From an uncultured Campylobacter sp. (GTDB taxonomy: Bacteria > Campylobacterota > Campylobacteria > Campylobacterales > Campylobacteraceae), in contig NZ_CALIIS010000188.1 of the NCBI RefSeq assembly GCF_938017705.1, forward strand, positions 1-20,831: a stretch of 20,831 bases of DNA, read 5' to 3'. Shown here piece after piece: positions 7,077 to 14,015 of the stretch. Both the position numbers and the translations under genes were made by a program. The first letter of the stretch is position 1; the number at the start of each line of letters is the position of its first letter. The notes under the pieces are model-generated. The model was not told the origin of the DNA. It worked only from the letters and a program-made list of their open reading frames with translations, and searched no databases.

Positions 7077-8431
7077 AATCTTACATCGACGGCTTGCTGC
7101 TAAATTTAAAGCGCGCCAATCCCGGCCAGGAGGTCTTTATCCAAGCATCGACCGAGATTTTATACTCGCTCATACCGCTTCTAAAGCGCGACGAGCGATA
7201 TGTGAAAAACAAAATTTTAGAGCGCATTTTAGCGCCCGAGCGCACGATGATGTTTCGCGTCGTCTATATGAGCGACGGCGGCGAGCCCTGCGTGCATACG
7301 GGATATCGCATAGAATTCAACTCTGCTCTGGGCCCTTACAAAGGCGGTTTGCGCTTTCATCCGAGTGTAAATTTGGGCGTTTTAAAATTTTTAGGGTTTG
7401 AGCAAATTTTTAAAAATTCCCTCACGGGCCTTAATATCGGCGGCGCAAAAGGCGGCGCAAATTTCGATCCCAAGGGCAAGAGTGACGGCGAGATTATGAG
7501 ATTTTGTCAAGCTTTTATGTTAGAGCTTCACCGCCTAATCAGCTCCAATACCGACGTGCCCGCGGGCGACATCGGCGTGGGCGGCCGCGAGATCGGCTAT
7601 ATGTACGGCGCGTATAAAAAGCTCACCCGCAGATTCGACGGCGCGCTTACGGGCAAGGGACTAAGCTGGGGCGGTAGTCTTGCGCGCACCGAGGCTACGG
7701 GCTACGGCTCCGTGTATTTCGCAAACGAGATGCTCTCTACCAGGGGCGATTCGCTGCACGGCAAAATTTGTACGATCTCCGGCGCCGGTAACGTCGCGAT
7801 CTACACCGCCGAAAAGCTCTATCAAATGCAGGCTAAGCCCGTCACCGTAAGCGATTCCACGGGCTTTATCTATGACGCCGATGGAATAGACGTGGCGCTT
7901 CTTAAAAAGCTAAAAGAGCAGCTGCGCGTAGGGCTTTGCGAATATACCAAGGAGCGCCCCGGCGCAAAATTTACCCCCGTAAGCGCCTATCCTGCAGGCC
8001 GCAACGGCGTGTGGAGCGTGCCGTGCGACGCGGCATTTCCGAGCGCTACGCAAAACGAGCTTAATCTGGATGATGCGCGAACTCTTTACGCCAACGGATG
8101 CCGCATGGTTTGCGAGGGCGCGAATATGCCCAGCACGCTTGAGGCGGTCGATTTTATGCTCGAGCAAAAGGATCTTCTTTTCGGTCCTGCGAAAGCGGCG
8201 AATGCGGGCGGCGTGGCTACGAGCGGGCTTGAGATGGCGCAAAACGCGCAGATGGCGTCGTGGAGCTTCGAGGAGGTCGACGGCAAGCTGCGCGAGATCA
8301 TGCGTCACATATTTCGCACCAGCTACGAGACCTCGAAGGAATTCGGTGCGGAGGGCAATCTCGTGCTGGGCTCGAATATCGCGGGCTTTCGTCGCGTAGC
8401 CGACGCGATGCTGGATCAAGGGCTGGTTTAG
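7073..8431 (+). CDS. gdhA: NADP-type glutamate dehydrogenase
   Basis: Reductive amination of 2-oxoglutarate with ammonia to glutamate. The 452-residue length is that of the hexameric small-subunit (class I) enzymes. Visible blocks: GYRIEFNSALGPYKGGLRFHP (substrate lysine region), the family signature LNIGGAKGGANFDPKGKSD with the catalytic lysine, DVPAGDIGVGGREIGYMYG, the dinucleotide-binding ISGAGNVAIYTAEKL, and ANAGGVATSGLEMAQN. Class I members of this sequence type mostly use NADPH. Its coupling to mqnA by an ATGA overlap has no obvious metabolic reason. Confidence 0.95.
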   Translation: MKSYIDGLLLNLKRANPGQEVFIQASTEILYSLIPLLKRDERYVKNKILERILAPERTMMFRVVYMSDGGEPCVHTGYRIEFNSALGPYKGGLRFHPSVNLGVLKFLGFEQIFKNSLTGLNIGGAKGGANFDPKGKSDGEIMRFCQAFMLELHRLISSNTDVPAGDIGVGGREIGYMYGAYKKLTRRFDGALTGKGLSWGGSLARTEATGYGSVYFANEMLSTRGDSLHGKICTISGAGNVAIYTAEKLYQMQAKPVTVSDSTGFIYDADGIDVALLKKLKEQLRVGLCEYTKERPGAKFTPVSAYPAGRNGVWSVPCDAAFPSATQNELNLDDARTLYANGCRMVCEGANMPSTLEAVDFMLEQKDLLFGPAKAANAGGVATSGLEMAQNAQMASWSFEEVDGKLREIMRHIFRTSYETSKEFGAEGNLVLGSNIAGFRRVADAMLDQGLV

Positions 8432-8878
8432 ACTTGCTTATCGTGCCGAAAGCCGTAGCTCGCTTTTAAATTTAAACTCTTTAAATTTACGGCGAGCTTT
8501 TTGGCTGCGGCGGGCTTGATAAAATTTCAATCGTTTGTGCTGAGGATATACAGCTCATCGCTATAATTTGCTTTATGTGCCTTGCGTTGGCATCGTTTGC
8601 GCTGCGTAAATTTAAATAGCGCCGAGCAGCGTTTTAAAATTTTAGCTCGTCGTAGCGCTGCTTTTAAAATTTAGCCGCAAGCACGACAAAGACCGCCCAG
8701 CCAAATTTCATCTTTAAATTTGGCTGGTAAATTCCGCCCGTTAAATTTAGCTTTGAAATTTGACGTTTAAAATTTAGCTCGAAGCTGCTTTTAAATTTAG
8801 CCTAAAATTTTATCTCAGCTCGCCCGCGCAGCGCGTAAATTTAAACCGAGCACGGGCTGAGCGTTTACCGCATTTTGG
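8432..8878. repeat. gene-free stretch rich in TTTAAAATTTAGC words
   Basis: No coding frame with a ribosome binding site is visible. The stretch repeats the words TTTAAATTTA and TTTAAAATTTAGC, for example near 8466, 8485, 8634, 8662 and 8768-8800, joined by short G+C-rich spacers in which AGC, GCTCG and GCTGC recur. The copies are irregular in spacing and orientation. This is the general intergenic texture of the window. Confidence 0.5.
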
Positions 8879-8884
8879 CATAAT
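8879..8884 (+). promoter_or_regulatory. possible -10 box (CATAAT) for the DUF4197-type gene
   Basis: CATAAT preceded by a TTTTGG stretch, 28 bases before the ATG at 8913 and 16 bases before its AAAGG ribosome binding site. No competing promoter is obvious in the gap. Confidence 0.4.
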
Positions 8885-8912
8885 GGCGCAAATTTTATCC
8901 AAAGGTTGCAAT

Positions 8913-9644
8913 ATGAAAAAATTTATGGTTTTACTCGCCGCCGCGTCGCTGTCGCTCGCGCATGCGGACGTAACGGATATCCTAAAGCAGGGCGCGGACG
9001 TGCTCGGTGCGACTCAGAGCGGAAACTACAAAGAGCTGCTCGCTTCCGCTACGAACCGCGCCGTAGCCGAGCTCGCCAAGGGCTACATCCACAGCAAGAC
9101 CGCTAAAATCGAGCTTCCTTCTTCGCTGAAGGCGGCTGCGAAGCTTGCGAGAAAGGTAGGCGGCGATAAATGGGAACGTGAGCTCGTCGTGAGCATGAAC
9201 GACGCCGCTACCAAGGCGGTGAGCGGTGCGAGCAAGATATTTTTGCAAGATCTGAAATCTATGAGCGATGCCGACGTTAAAAAGCTCATCGGCGGCGGCG
9301 ACACGGCGCTTAGCGAGTATTTACAGAGCAAATCGGGCGCGAAGCTGCGGGCGGTTTTCAGACCGATCGTAAGCGATATGATGAGCAAAAACAGCTTCGC
9401 AACGGCGTATAACGGGCTAAATTCCTTCGCGCAAAGCAAGATCGCGGGCAATGAGGCGGTGCAAAACATCGCGCGCGGGCTGGGTGCGAGCGAGTATCTG
9501 CCTAATCAGGGTGAGGATCTGAACGATTACATCACGCAAAAGACGCTGGACGGGCTATTTGCGGTGATGAGGGAAAAAGAAAGCGCGCTTCGCGGCAGCG
9601 CCGTCGGCAAAGGCGCAGGGATTTTAGGCAAGGTGCTTAAATAA
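8913..9644 (+). CDS. exported DUF4197-type protein
   Basis: A 243-residue protein with a signal peptide (MKKFMVLLAAASLSLAHA, cut probably before DVTDIL), so periplasmic. The mature part matches the pattern of DUF4197 proteins: an alternating helical chain with LPSSLKAAAKLARKVGGD near residue 70, then VVSMNDAATKAVSGASKIF and DLKSMSDADVKKLIGGGDTA, and the C-terminal YITQKTLDGLFAVMREKESA followed by IR-free glycine-rich end GAGILGKVLK. The molecular function of the family is not established. The ATG at 8913 is preferred over the upstream in-frame ATG at 8883 because AAAGG (8901-8905) fits 8913 and the signal peptide starts there. It stands alone, with about 480 bases without genes on each side. 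Confidence 0.85.
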   Translation: MKKFMVLLAAASLSLAHADVTDILKQGADVLGATQSGNYKELLASATNRAVAELAKGYIHSKTAKIELPSSLKAAAKLARKVGGDKWERELVVSMNDAATKAVSGASKIFLQDLKSMSDADVKKLIGGGDTALSEYLQSKSGAKLRAVFRPIVSDMMSKNSFATAYNGLNSFAQSKIAGNEAVQNIARGLGASEYLPNQGEDLNDYITQKTLDGLFAVMREKESALRGSAVGKGAGILGKVLK

Positions 9645-10113
9645 AGCTCGCGGCGAGGTTTTGGCGTAAATTTAGCCGTATAGCTACTTTCGGTTGCTTC
9701 GCGCTGCTGCCTGCGTAGTCTAAAGCTGCGCGCAAAGTGCCCGCTCGCGCGAAGCGGCTGCTTGCATTAAAGCGGGCGCGCGGCGGAATTTAGAGGTTCG
9801 TTTGTCGCGCTTGGAGCCTGTTTGCTTAAGACGATAATCTTAACGCGGAGTTTAATCCGCGAAATTTGAAACTGTAAAATTTAGAAATTTAGCAAGACAC
9901 AAAGGATTTGAAATTTTAAAATTTCAAGCGGAGTTTTAGAATTTCGTGCGGCAATTGAATGCGCGTATATCTAGCGCTTACGTCTGAAATTTTAAGAAGC
10001 GACGGAGTATCGGGAAATAGAGCGGCGGCTGATAGCGCGTAAGGATAAAGCAAAAAGCCGTCTTGTAAATTTCGCTTTTTTCATATCTCTTTTTATGTTC
10101 CACAAAACCCGGT
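9645..10113. other. gene-free stretch of about 470 bases
   Basis: No supported gene. The first 200 bases are G+C-rich and contain no repeat I could follow. Then come a 6-base inverted repeat CGCGGA/TCCGCG (9844-9861), the 16-base palindrome GAAATTTTAAAATTTC (9910-9925) and a GC-to-AT transition that leads into the A+T-rich gene block. The right end holds the hairpin listed at 10052-10080. Confidence 0.4.
10052..10080 (-). terminator. probable terminator of the A+T-rich gene block
   Basis: AAAAAGC and GCTTTTT form a 7-base stem with a 15-base loop, followed on the minus strand by GCTTTATCC. It lies 34 bases after the stop of the last minus-strand gene. The stem is weak and symmetrical, so it could act in either direction. 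Confidence 0.4.
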
Positions 10114-10269
10114 TTACTCATTAGTCCTATTATTTTCAGATTCCATTTTTCTTAATTCTTTAAGCGCTCTATTATGGACATTGGCTTTCTCGCAAACTCT
10201 GCCCTGGACGGCAATATATCTTACTAAATTTATATCTTTCGTATCGATTGCTATCAATAGTTTACTCAA
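10114..10269 (-). CDS. 51-residue protein, TTG start overlapping the upstream stop
   Basis: Not recognised. A complete frame of 51 codons (MSKLLIAIDTKDINLVRYIA...) starts at a TTG that shares bases with the TGA of the preceding gene (TTGA). AAAGGAAAGG stands just before it, so it would be translated by coupling. The sequence reads like real protein: a hydrophobic start SKLLIAID, a basic middle with one cysteine (GRVCEKANVHNRALKELRK) and an acidic/asparagine tail ESENNRTNE. It shares the A+T-rich codon use of its neighbours and ends 34 bases before a hairpin. It could be a small partner of the 253-residue protein, or a C-terminal part of that protein lost by frameshift. Confidence 0.55.
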   Translation of the reverse strand: MSKLLIAIDTKDINLVRYIAVQGRVCEKANVHNRALKELRKMESENNRTNE

Positions 10270-11027
10270 AAGCCTTTCCTTTTATTTTTAAATTTTAATC
10301 TCTTTCGCTTTATTTTTATGAAATTTTCCAGTTGCTTATCGGTAAAATTTAAAATCTCTTTTCGGTTTTGTAAATTTACATAAGTGTGCCTTATATCGCA
10401 ATTACCGACAAAGGCGGCTTCCCAGTTCTTAATTAGCCAACTCGAGCTTATCGCATATTCCCGTCCTTTATTCGAGCGCATTTTATCGCTATAGCCAATA
10501 GGCGCAAACATACCGGAATAAAACCCCTCCAGATAGGGTAGTCTCGGGCATCCTTCCGTATCGGTTGCGACGATAAATTTTATCTTTCGATCATATGGAC
10601 GAAAAGCCTTGTGACACTCTATAATATCTCCATTTTTTAGATCGTCTTTGAATTCTAAAAATTTATAAGTAAATTTTGCAGGAATTTTATCATTTACCCT
10701 TTTGTATTCGGTCACAGAGCTATCGTAATAAGAAAATATGCTTATATTTCTGGATGGCTCGGTATCACATATAAAATCTAAATTTTCTAATACCCACTTT
10801 TTAGAAATCAAACCATTATTATTTTTCACATTAGCTTCCGGCGGCAATATTATGAATTCGCCTAATTTATCGCCGTTTATACGCAGCAGGTTATTCCAGC
10901 TACAAAATAAAAACCGCCTTTGACCGATCTGCAGTATATCGCCCTCCGCGAAAATTTCTCTAAAATTATTAATCGAAAATTTCCTTCTACCTCTTACGGG
11001 TATTATCTTTTTATAATTTCTTTTCAT
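10266..11027 (-). CDS. hypothetical protein with two related halves
   Basis: Not recognised. The protein has 253 residues, no signal peptide, no membrane segment and a very basic C-terminus (KIKRKRLKFKNKRKGF). Residues about 22-85 (FREIFAEGDILQIG...KKWVLENLDF) and about 123-206 (FLEFKDDLKNGDIIE...SSSWLIKNWEAAF) have the same plan: F..(D/E)..(E/N)GDI, a basic strand, a short hydrophobic strand, then S.(K/S)W(V/L)..N(L/W). This suggests an internal duplication of one small beta-rich domain. The ATG is preceded by AGAAAG. It is the fourth of five minus-strand genes, 40 bases after its upstream neighbour and overlapping the next one. The composition is visibly A+T-richer than the core genes, which suggests acquisition. 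An immunity or accessory role is a guess from context only. Confidence 0.65.
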   Translation of the reverse strand: MKRNYKKIIPVRGRRKFSINNFREIFAEGDILQIGQRRFLFCSWNNLLRINGDKLGEFIILPPEANVKNNNGLISKKWVLENLDFICDTEPSRNISIFSYYDSSVTEYKRVNDKIPAKFTYKFLEFKDDLKNGDIIECHKAFRPYDRKIKFIVATDTEGCPRLPYLEGFYSGMFAPIGYSDKMRSNKGREYAISSSWLIKNWEAAFVGNCDIRHTYVNLQNRKEILNFTDKQLENFIKIKRKRLKFKNKRKGF

Positions 11028-11067
11028 GGTCTTTCTTCTGTTTTATTATTAAATCGCGGCGCACTTG

Positions 11068-11442
11068 CTAAATTCCTAAATGCAAAATATATAAATCGTT
11101 TTTAATTGCCGAATCGATTAGTTCCAGCAGGTCGTCTAGTTGCTCGATAACCGAGGATTTATTTAACACACAATTTTTATCAAAAACAATTTGCTCATCT
11201 GCGCCCAAGAAAAGCGACCTCCAACAGCATATTATATCTCTAAATTTAGCTTTATCTTCTATCCAGCTATAGCCATAGTAATTTAGACCTTTTTTCAAAT
11301 TTATCTCATCGTTCCATGTGGTTTGTACCCACTCAAGAGAGTACGAAATATGAAGTATCAGATCATCGCTAATTACTACGCAATGCTCTTTAGAAAAGAT
11401 ATTTTCTTTTGTCTTTTTGAGCAAAAATTCATGTTTAGGCAT
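11068..11442 (-). CDS. hypothetical 124-residue protein, possibly immunity-type
   Basis: Not recognised with certainty. The ATG is preceded by AAGGAGC at good spacing. The protein is soluble and mixed alpha/beta. It starts with a basic segment, then has strands with aromatic residues (ISYSLEWVQTTW, GLNYYGYSWI), a block CCWRSLFLGADEQIVF and an acidic helical end (VIEQLDDLLELIDSAI). This architecture, in one of several small unrelated genes in a row, is common among immunity proteins of polymorphic toxin systems, but no toxin is present in the window. It lies 48 bases after the 62-residue gene and 40 before the 253-residue gene, all on the minus strand. Confidence 0.6.
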   Translation of the reverse strand: MPKHEFLLKKTKENIFSKEHCVVISDDLILHISYSLEWVQTTWNDEINLKKGLNYYGYSWIEDKAKFRDIICCWRSLFLGADEQIVFDKNCVLNKSSVIEQLDDLLELIDSAIKNDLYILHLGI

Positions 11443-11490
11443 ACAGCTCCTTATTGTTTTAAAATATGACTTTAATAAAACTCGATCTAG

Positions 11491-11679
11491 CTATTCGCCA
11501 AATTTCATCCAAACGGCGGCGTATCCTTGTGTTTCATCTCTAAAATATTTGCTAATTATATTGTATTCGTCCTCTAGAAATATCTGTTCTTGGTAGGCGT
11601 TAAAATACGCTCCGTTTTTCTCTATAAAGAAATAGATATATTCCTCATATTTGCCTAAATCAGTCTCTATTAAGCGCAT
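11491..11679 (-). CDS. hypothetical 62-residue protein
   Basis: Not recognised. A complete small frame starts at ATG with AAGGA seven bases before it. The sequence is acidic and aromatic (KYEEYIYFFIEKNGAYFNAY, then EDEYNIISKYFRDETQGYAA and WMKFGE) with no signal peptide or membrane segment. It lies 26 bases after the 169-residue gene. Its size and independent ribosome binding site support a real gene; it could also be a shortened domain of a larger ancestor. Confidence 0.5.
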   Translation of the reverse strand: MRLIETDLGKYEEYIYFFIEKNGAYFNAYQEQIFLEDEYNIISKYFRDETQGYAAVWMKFGE

Positions 11680-11705
11680 TTGCCAATCCTTATAATTTTT
11701 TACCC

Positions 11706-12215
11706 CTATAAAATTCCATTATAATACTTCTCCCAAAATTTTATCGCGCTTTTTATCTCCTTTTCAAAATGTTTGAATGGTATATAAATTTCTTCTTGTT
11801 CGTAGGGTTTTAACTTTTTATATTTCTTGGAATACGTAATTCTCGCAATATCTTCATAATTTTTTTGCAAAAAATCTATGATTATTCTTACCTCATCTCT
11901 GCTAAATTGTTTTGCTAGCGCCCGTCGCATAGGCGGTGCAAATGCTTGAATAAACATATCTTCTATAATCGCTTCATCGCCGAAGCGCTCGTAAAAATCA
12001 ATAAAATCCAGGATATAATACCTGAAAGCATAGTCATTAAAGACACTCAAATCTCCCGATAAAAGTTTGATCGTGCTATGGTCTAAATCGCACAGATCTT
12101 TACCGCACAGATCTTGCTCGACAAGCTCATCCTTTTGTACAGGATTTGTTATAATTTCCGGCTTTTGCAGTTTAAGCCGCGCCTTTAGCGCTTTTATTCT
12201 ATTCGATAAGTTCAT
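11706..12215 (-). CDS. hypothetical helical protein, first gene of the A+T-rich block
   Basis: A 169-residue cytoplasmic protein, mostly helical. After a basic start (residues 1-20) and an acidic linker with two CGKDLC/CDLD cysteines comes a block LSVFNDYAFRYYILDFIDFY, then IQAFAPPMRRALAKQFSRDEVRIIIDFLQKN and a lysine-rich end with FWEKYY. The pattern AFRYY(I/L)...F..(D/E)..... I..FL recalls small conserved proteins such as DUF6714, but this is only a resemblance. The ATG is preceded by AAAGGA at the right distance. It is the first of five minus-strand genes; no clear -10 box was found in the 200 bases upstream. Confidence 0.65.
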   Translation of the reverse strand: MNLSNRIKALKARLKLQKPEIITNPVQKDELVEQDLCGKDLCDLDHSTIKLLSGDLSVFNDYAFRYYILDFIDFYERFGDEAIIEDMFIQAFAPPMRRALAKQFSRDEVRIIIDFLQKNYEDIARITYSKKYKKLKPYEQEEIYIPFKHFEKEIKSAIKFWEKYYNGIL

Positions 12216-12412
12216 TTATTTATTCCTTTGCGCCCAAAGCGTTTGAAACGGAGAATTTCATCGCTCGCGTGGAATTTCGTATTTAATATGGCATTTTTCT
12301 CCAAATAAAAGTCGTTGCGAAATTTTACTATCCCAAGGGTTAAATCAAGCTTTCAAATTTTAATGCACGCGAAAAGCAAAAGCTCAAATCCGCTTAAATT
12401 CGGCTGCTAAAT

Positions 12413-12698
12413 TTAGCCGCCTCGCGCATCGACTGCCGACATTACCGCAGCGCGGTTTTCTGCCCTCTCATCCTCGGCGTTCTTGATGGTGTTTTGATGC
12501 GGCGCCTTGTCGTAAAATCTCCACGCGAGCGATCCGCACTTTTACGGCGATTCGGACAAGATAAAAAATTGTAAATTTCTTCCGTTTTTCTAGATTAAAT
12601 TTCTGCGGTTGCCCGCATCGATTTTGCGGCATAAAAGCGTCGTCGCTTCTTTTGCCGAATATAACCGCTTCGCCGTATTCGGCAATGATCGGCAACAT
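12413..12698 (-). pseudogene. decayed paralogue of the 96-residue gene at 14016-14306
   Basis: Seen: the minus strand reads IIAEYGEAVIFGKRSDDAF in one frame, matching ILADCGGTVYVQKSGDAYS of the intact copy. It then continues one frame over as KIDAGNRRNLI, stop (12590-12592), KNGRNLQFFILSESP, stop (12542-12544), then WRFYDKAPHQNTIKN, and ends in TAA at 12413-12415. The second part aligns with KIDAGGRRNLSDRRQSFKFFISSEPP and KIFYDD of the intact copy. The similarity is also visible in the DNA, for example the shared words GCCCGCATCGATTTT and CGGACAAGATAAAAAAT/CGGACGAGATAAAAAAT. At least one frameshift and two stops show the copy is dead. A further scrap (PYVADHC, like PYIANIL) lies upstream against the mutY-like stop. 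The gene between the two copies suggests duplication and later decay. Confidence 0.75.
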
Positions 12699-12713
12699 AC
12701 GGTAAGTGATTAG

Positions 12714-13580
12714 TTATTTCGCGCTTGGGGCGTCGTCCTTAAAATTGGGGGCTAAAGTATAAAGGTGCTCAAATTTTGCTACGAAGCCTTCGCGCAGTAA
12801 AGCCTCAAGCGCCCGATTAAAAAGCGCCGTTTGCGCGGCCGTATCCGCACAAGAATTTGCGGCGAGCTCGTCGTGCGTTTGCGACGACTGCGCGATAAGC
12901 GCACGGATGATCGCTCCTCGCGCCTGACGCAGAGATCCTTTAAATTGAGACTGCTTGACGTAGTGTTTGCTTTGCCTGTTCGGATTGTCCCGCCGCTTTT
13001 TGAGCGCCGCGCCGTAGTCCATCAGCGCATAATACCACGTTCGCGGATCCTCCTCATAAAGGCTCGCGCGCACGAGCGGCGCGATTTCTTTATCGCTCAC
13101 TTCCTCGCGGTACGAGAAAAAGAAGTGGATGAAAACGGCGCGGATATTCGTCTCGATAAAAATCGTGGGCTTATCGTAGGCAAACGCGGCGACGGCTGCG
13201 GCGGTGTAAGCTCCGATGCCGGGAAGCGTCCGCAGTGCGGCAGGATTAGAGGGCACGGCGCCGTCAAATTCGCGCACGATCTTTTTGGCGCACTCGTGCA
13301 AATAGCGCGCGCGGCGGTTGTAGCCCAGACCCACCCAGCACCGCAGCACCTGTGTAAAAGGCGCGTCGGCGAGCGCGCGCACGGTGGGGAATTCCTCTAG
13401 CCAGCGCGCATATTTGGGGATCACTCGCTGCGTCTGGGTCTGCTGCAGCATAAACTCCGATACGAGGATCGCATACGGATCGCTCGTTTGTCGCCACGGC
13501 AGCGCCCGCCCATGTTCGCGGTAAAAAGATAAAATTTCGTTTTGAAACTCCGCATAATCCGTGCCGTTTGCTGCCCGCAT
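12714..13580 (-). CDS. mutY: MutY-like HhH-GPD DNA glycosylase without the Fe-S cluster
   Basis: A 288-residue base-excision glycosylase of the MutY/endonuclease III superfamily. Seen: SEFMLQQTQTQRV (residues 41-53), with the glutamate (E42) that protonates adenine in MutY; the helix-hairpin-helix TLPGIGAYTAAAV (118-130); and FIETNIRAVF (141-150). The last is the segment that in classical enzymes carries the catalytic aspartate (LDGNV/VDTH); here the residue is Glu143. The four cysteines of the iron-sulphur loop are absent and replaced by a basic stretch, NPNRQSKHYVKQSQFKGS. Known: a cluster-free subfamily with this SKHYxKQSxFxGSxRQ segment and FIETNIR exists in bacteria and archaea, so this is a family trait, not damage. 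The C-terminal MutT-like 8-oxoG reader is missing. AAGGGAG precedes the ATG. Confidence 0.85.
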   Translation of the reverse strand: MRAANGTDYAEFQNEILSFYREHGRALPWRQTSDPYAILVSEFMLQQTQTQRVIPKYARWLEEFPTVRALADAPFTQVLRCWVGLGYNRRARYLHECAKKIVREFDGAVPSNPAALRTLPGIGAYTAAAVAAFAYDKPTIFIETNIRAVFIHFFFSYREEVSDKEIAPLVRASLYEEDPRTWYYALMDYGAALKKRRDNPNRQSKHYVKQSQFKGSLRQARGAIIRALIAQSSQTHDELAANSCADTAAQTALFNRALEALLREGFVAKFEHLYTLAPNFKDDAPSAK

Positions 13581-13609
13581 AATTCGCTCCCTTATCTTAA
13601 ATTTAAACC

Positions 13610-13759
13610 TTACGTATCGGCGCTACTGGGTACGTTTATGCGCCGAACCGCCTTTTGGTATTTTTCGGTTTTTAAAATCTCGGCTACAAGCTCATCGCCG
13701 CTCGGCGCAAGCGAGCGGCGATACAGGCGGAAGTGCTCGTTTGCTCGTCGCGGCGTCCT
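13610..13759 (-). pseudogene. start-less ORF remnant upstream of mutY
   Basis: Seen: a 49-codon open minus-strand frame bounded by TAA at 13760-13762 and ending in TAA at 13610-13612. It reads like coding sequence (ANEHFRLYRRSLAPSGDELV, then AEILKTEKYQKAVRRINVPS) but has no ATG, GTG or TTG near its beginning. Inference: the C-terminal end of a gene whose front part was lost or sits in another frame upstream. The family is not recognised. It ends 30 bases before the mutY start. Confidence 0.4.
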
Positions 13760-13800
13760 TTAATCTTTAAATTCGGCGATGCCGCCCGTTTACGGCACGA

Positions 13801-14013
13801 TCATATCGTGATATTCGGCAGTTTGTCGTTGTTCGGATCAAATTTTAAAATTTTACCGTCCGCGCAGCGCTTCGCGTAAAAATAATCTTTGTAAAAAGAA
13901 GCGCCGCAGCTAAGCCCGCGACCGATCGTTTCGTCGTTTTTAAGTTTATTTCCGGAGAAATTTTCCCAAGTAGCCGCGCCCTGATTTTTTGCGAGGGGCC
14001 GCAGCGCGATCAT
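13801..14013 (-). CDS. hypothetical 70-residue protein, possibly the C-terminal part of a split gene
   Basis: Not recognised. A complete frame starts at ATG two bases after the stop of the 96-residue gene. It carries ENFSGNKLKNDETIGRG, GASFYKDYFYAKRC and a polar tail DGKILKFDPNNDKLPNI. Read upstream of the ATG in the same frame, the DNA gives EAIE right after a TAA, so the frame would join the preceding gene if one frame change and one stop were undone. Either it is the second gene of a two-gene unit (AGAAG lies upstream) or the C-terminal half of one broken gene. Confidence 0.45.
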   Translation of the reverse strand: MIALRPLAKNQGAATWENFSGNKLKNDETIGRGLSCGASFYKDYFYAKRCADGKILKFDPNNDKLPNITI

Positions 14014-14015
14014 CT

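Noticed and set aside
7910..8419. 169-codon minus-strand open frame
   Set aside because: Antisense to gdhA, with no protein-like pattern; gdhA itself is certain from its motifs.
9844..9861. CGCGGA/TCCGCG hairpin as a terminator of the DUF4197-type gene
   Set aside because: It lies about 200 bases after the stop and has no T-run on the plus strand.
12468..12698. 76-codon frame read as an intact gene
   Set aside because: Only its first third matches the paralogue at 14016-14306; the rest of the match lies in another frame, so this frame is a part of a pseudogene.
12831..13400. 189-codon plus-strand open frame
   Set aside because: It lies wholly antisense to the mutY-like gene, is full of arginine-rich low-complexity sequence and has no ribosome binding site; it reflects the G+C-rich codon use of the opposite strand.
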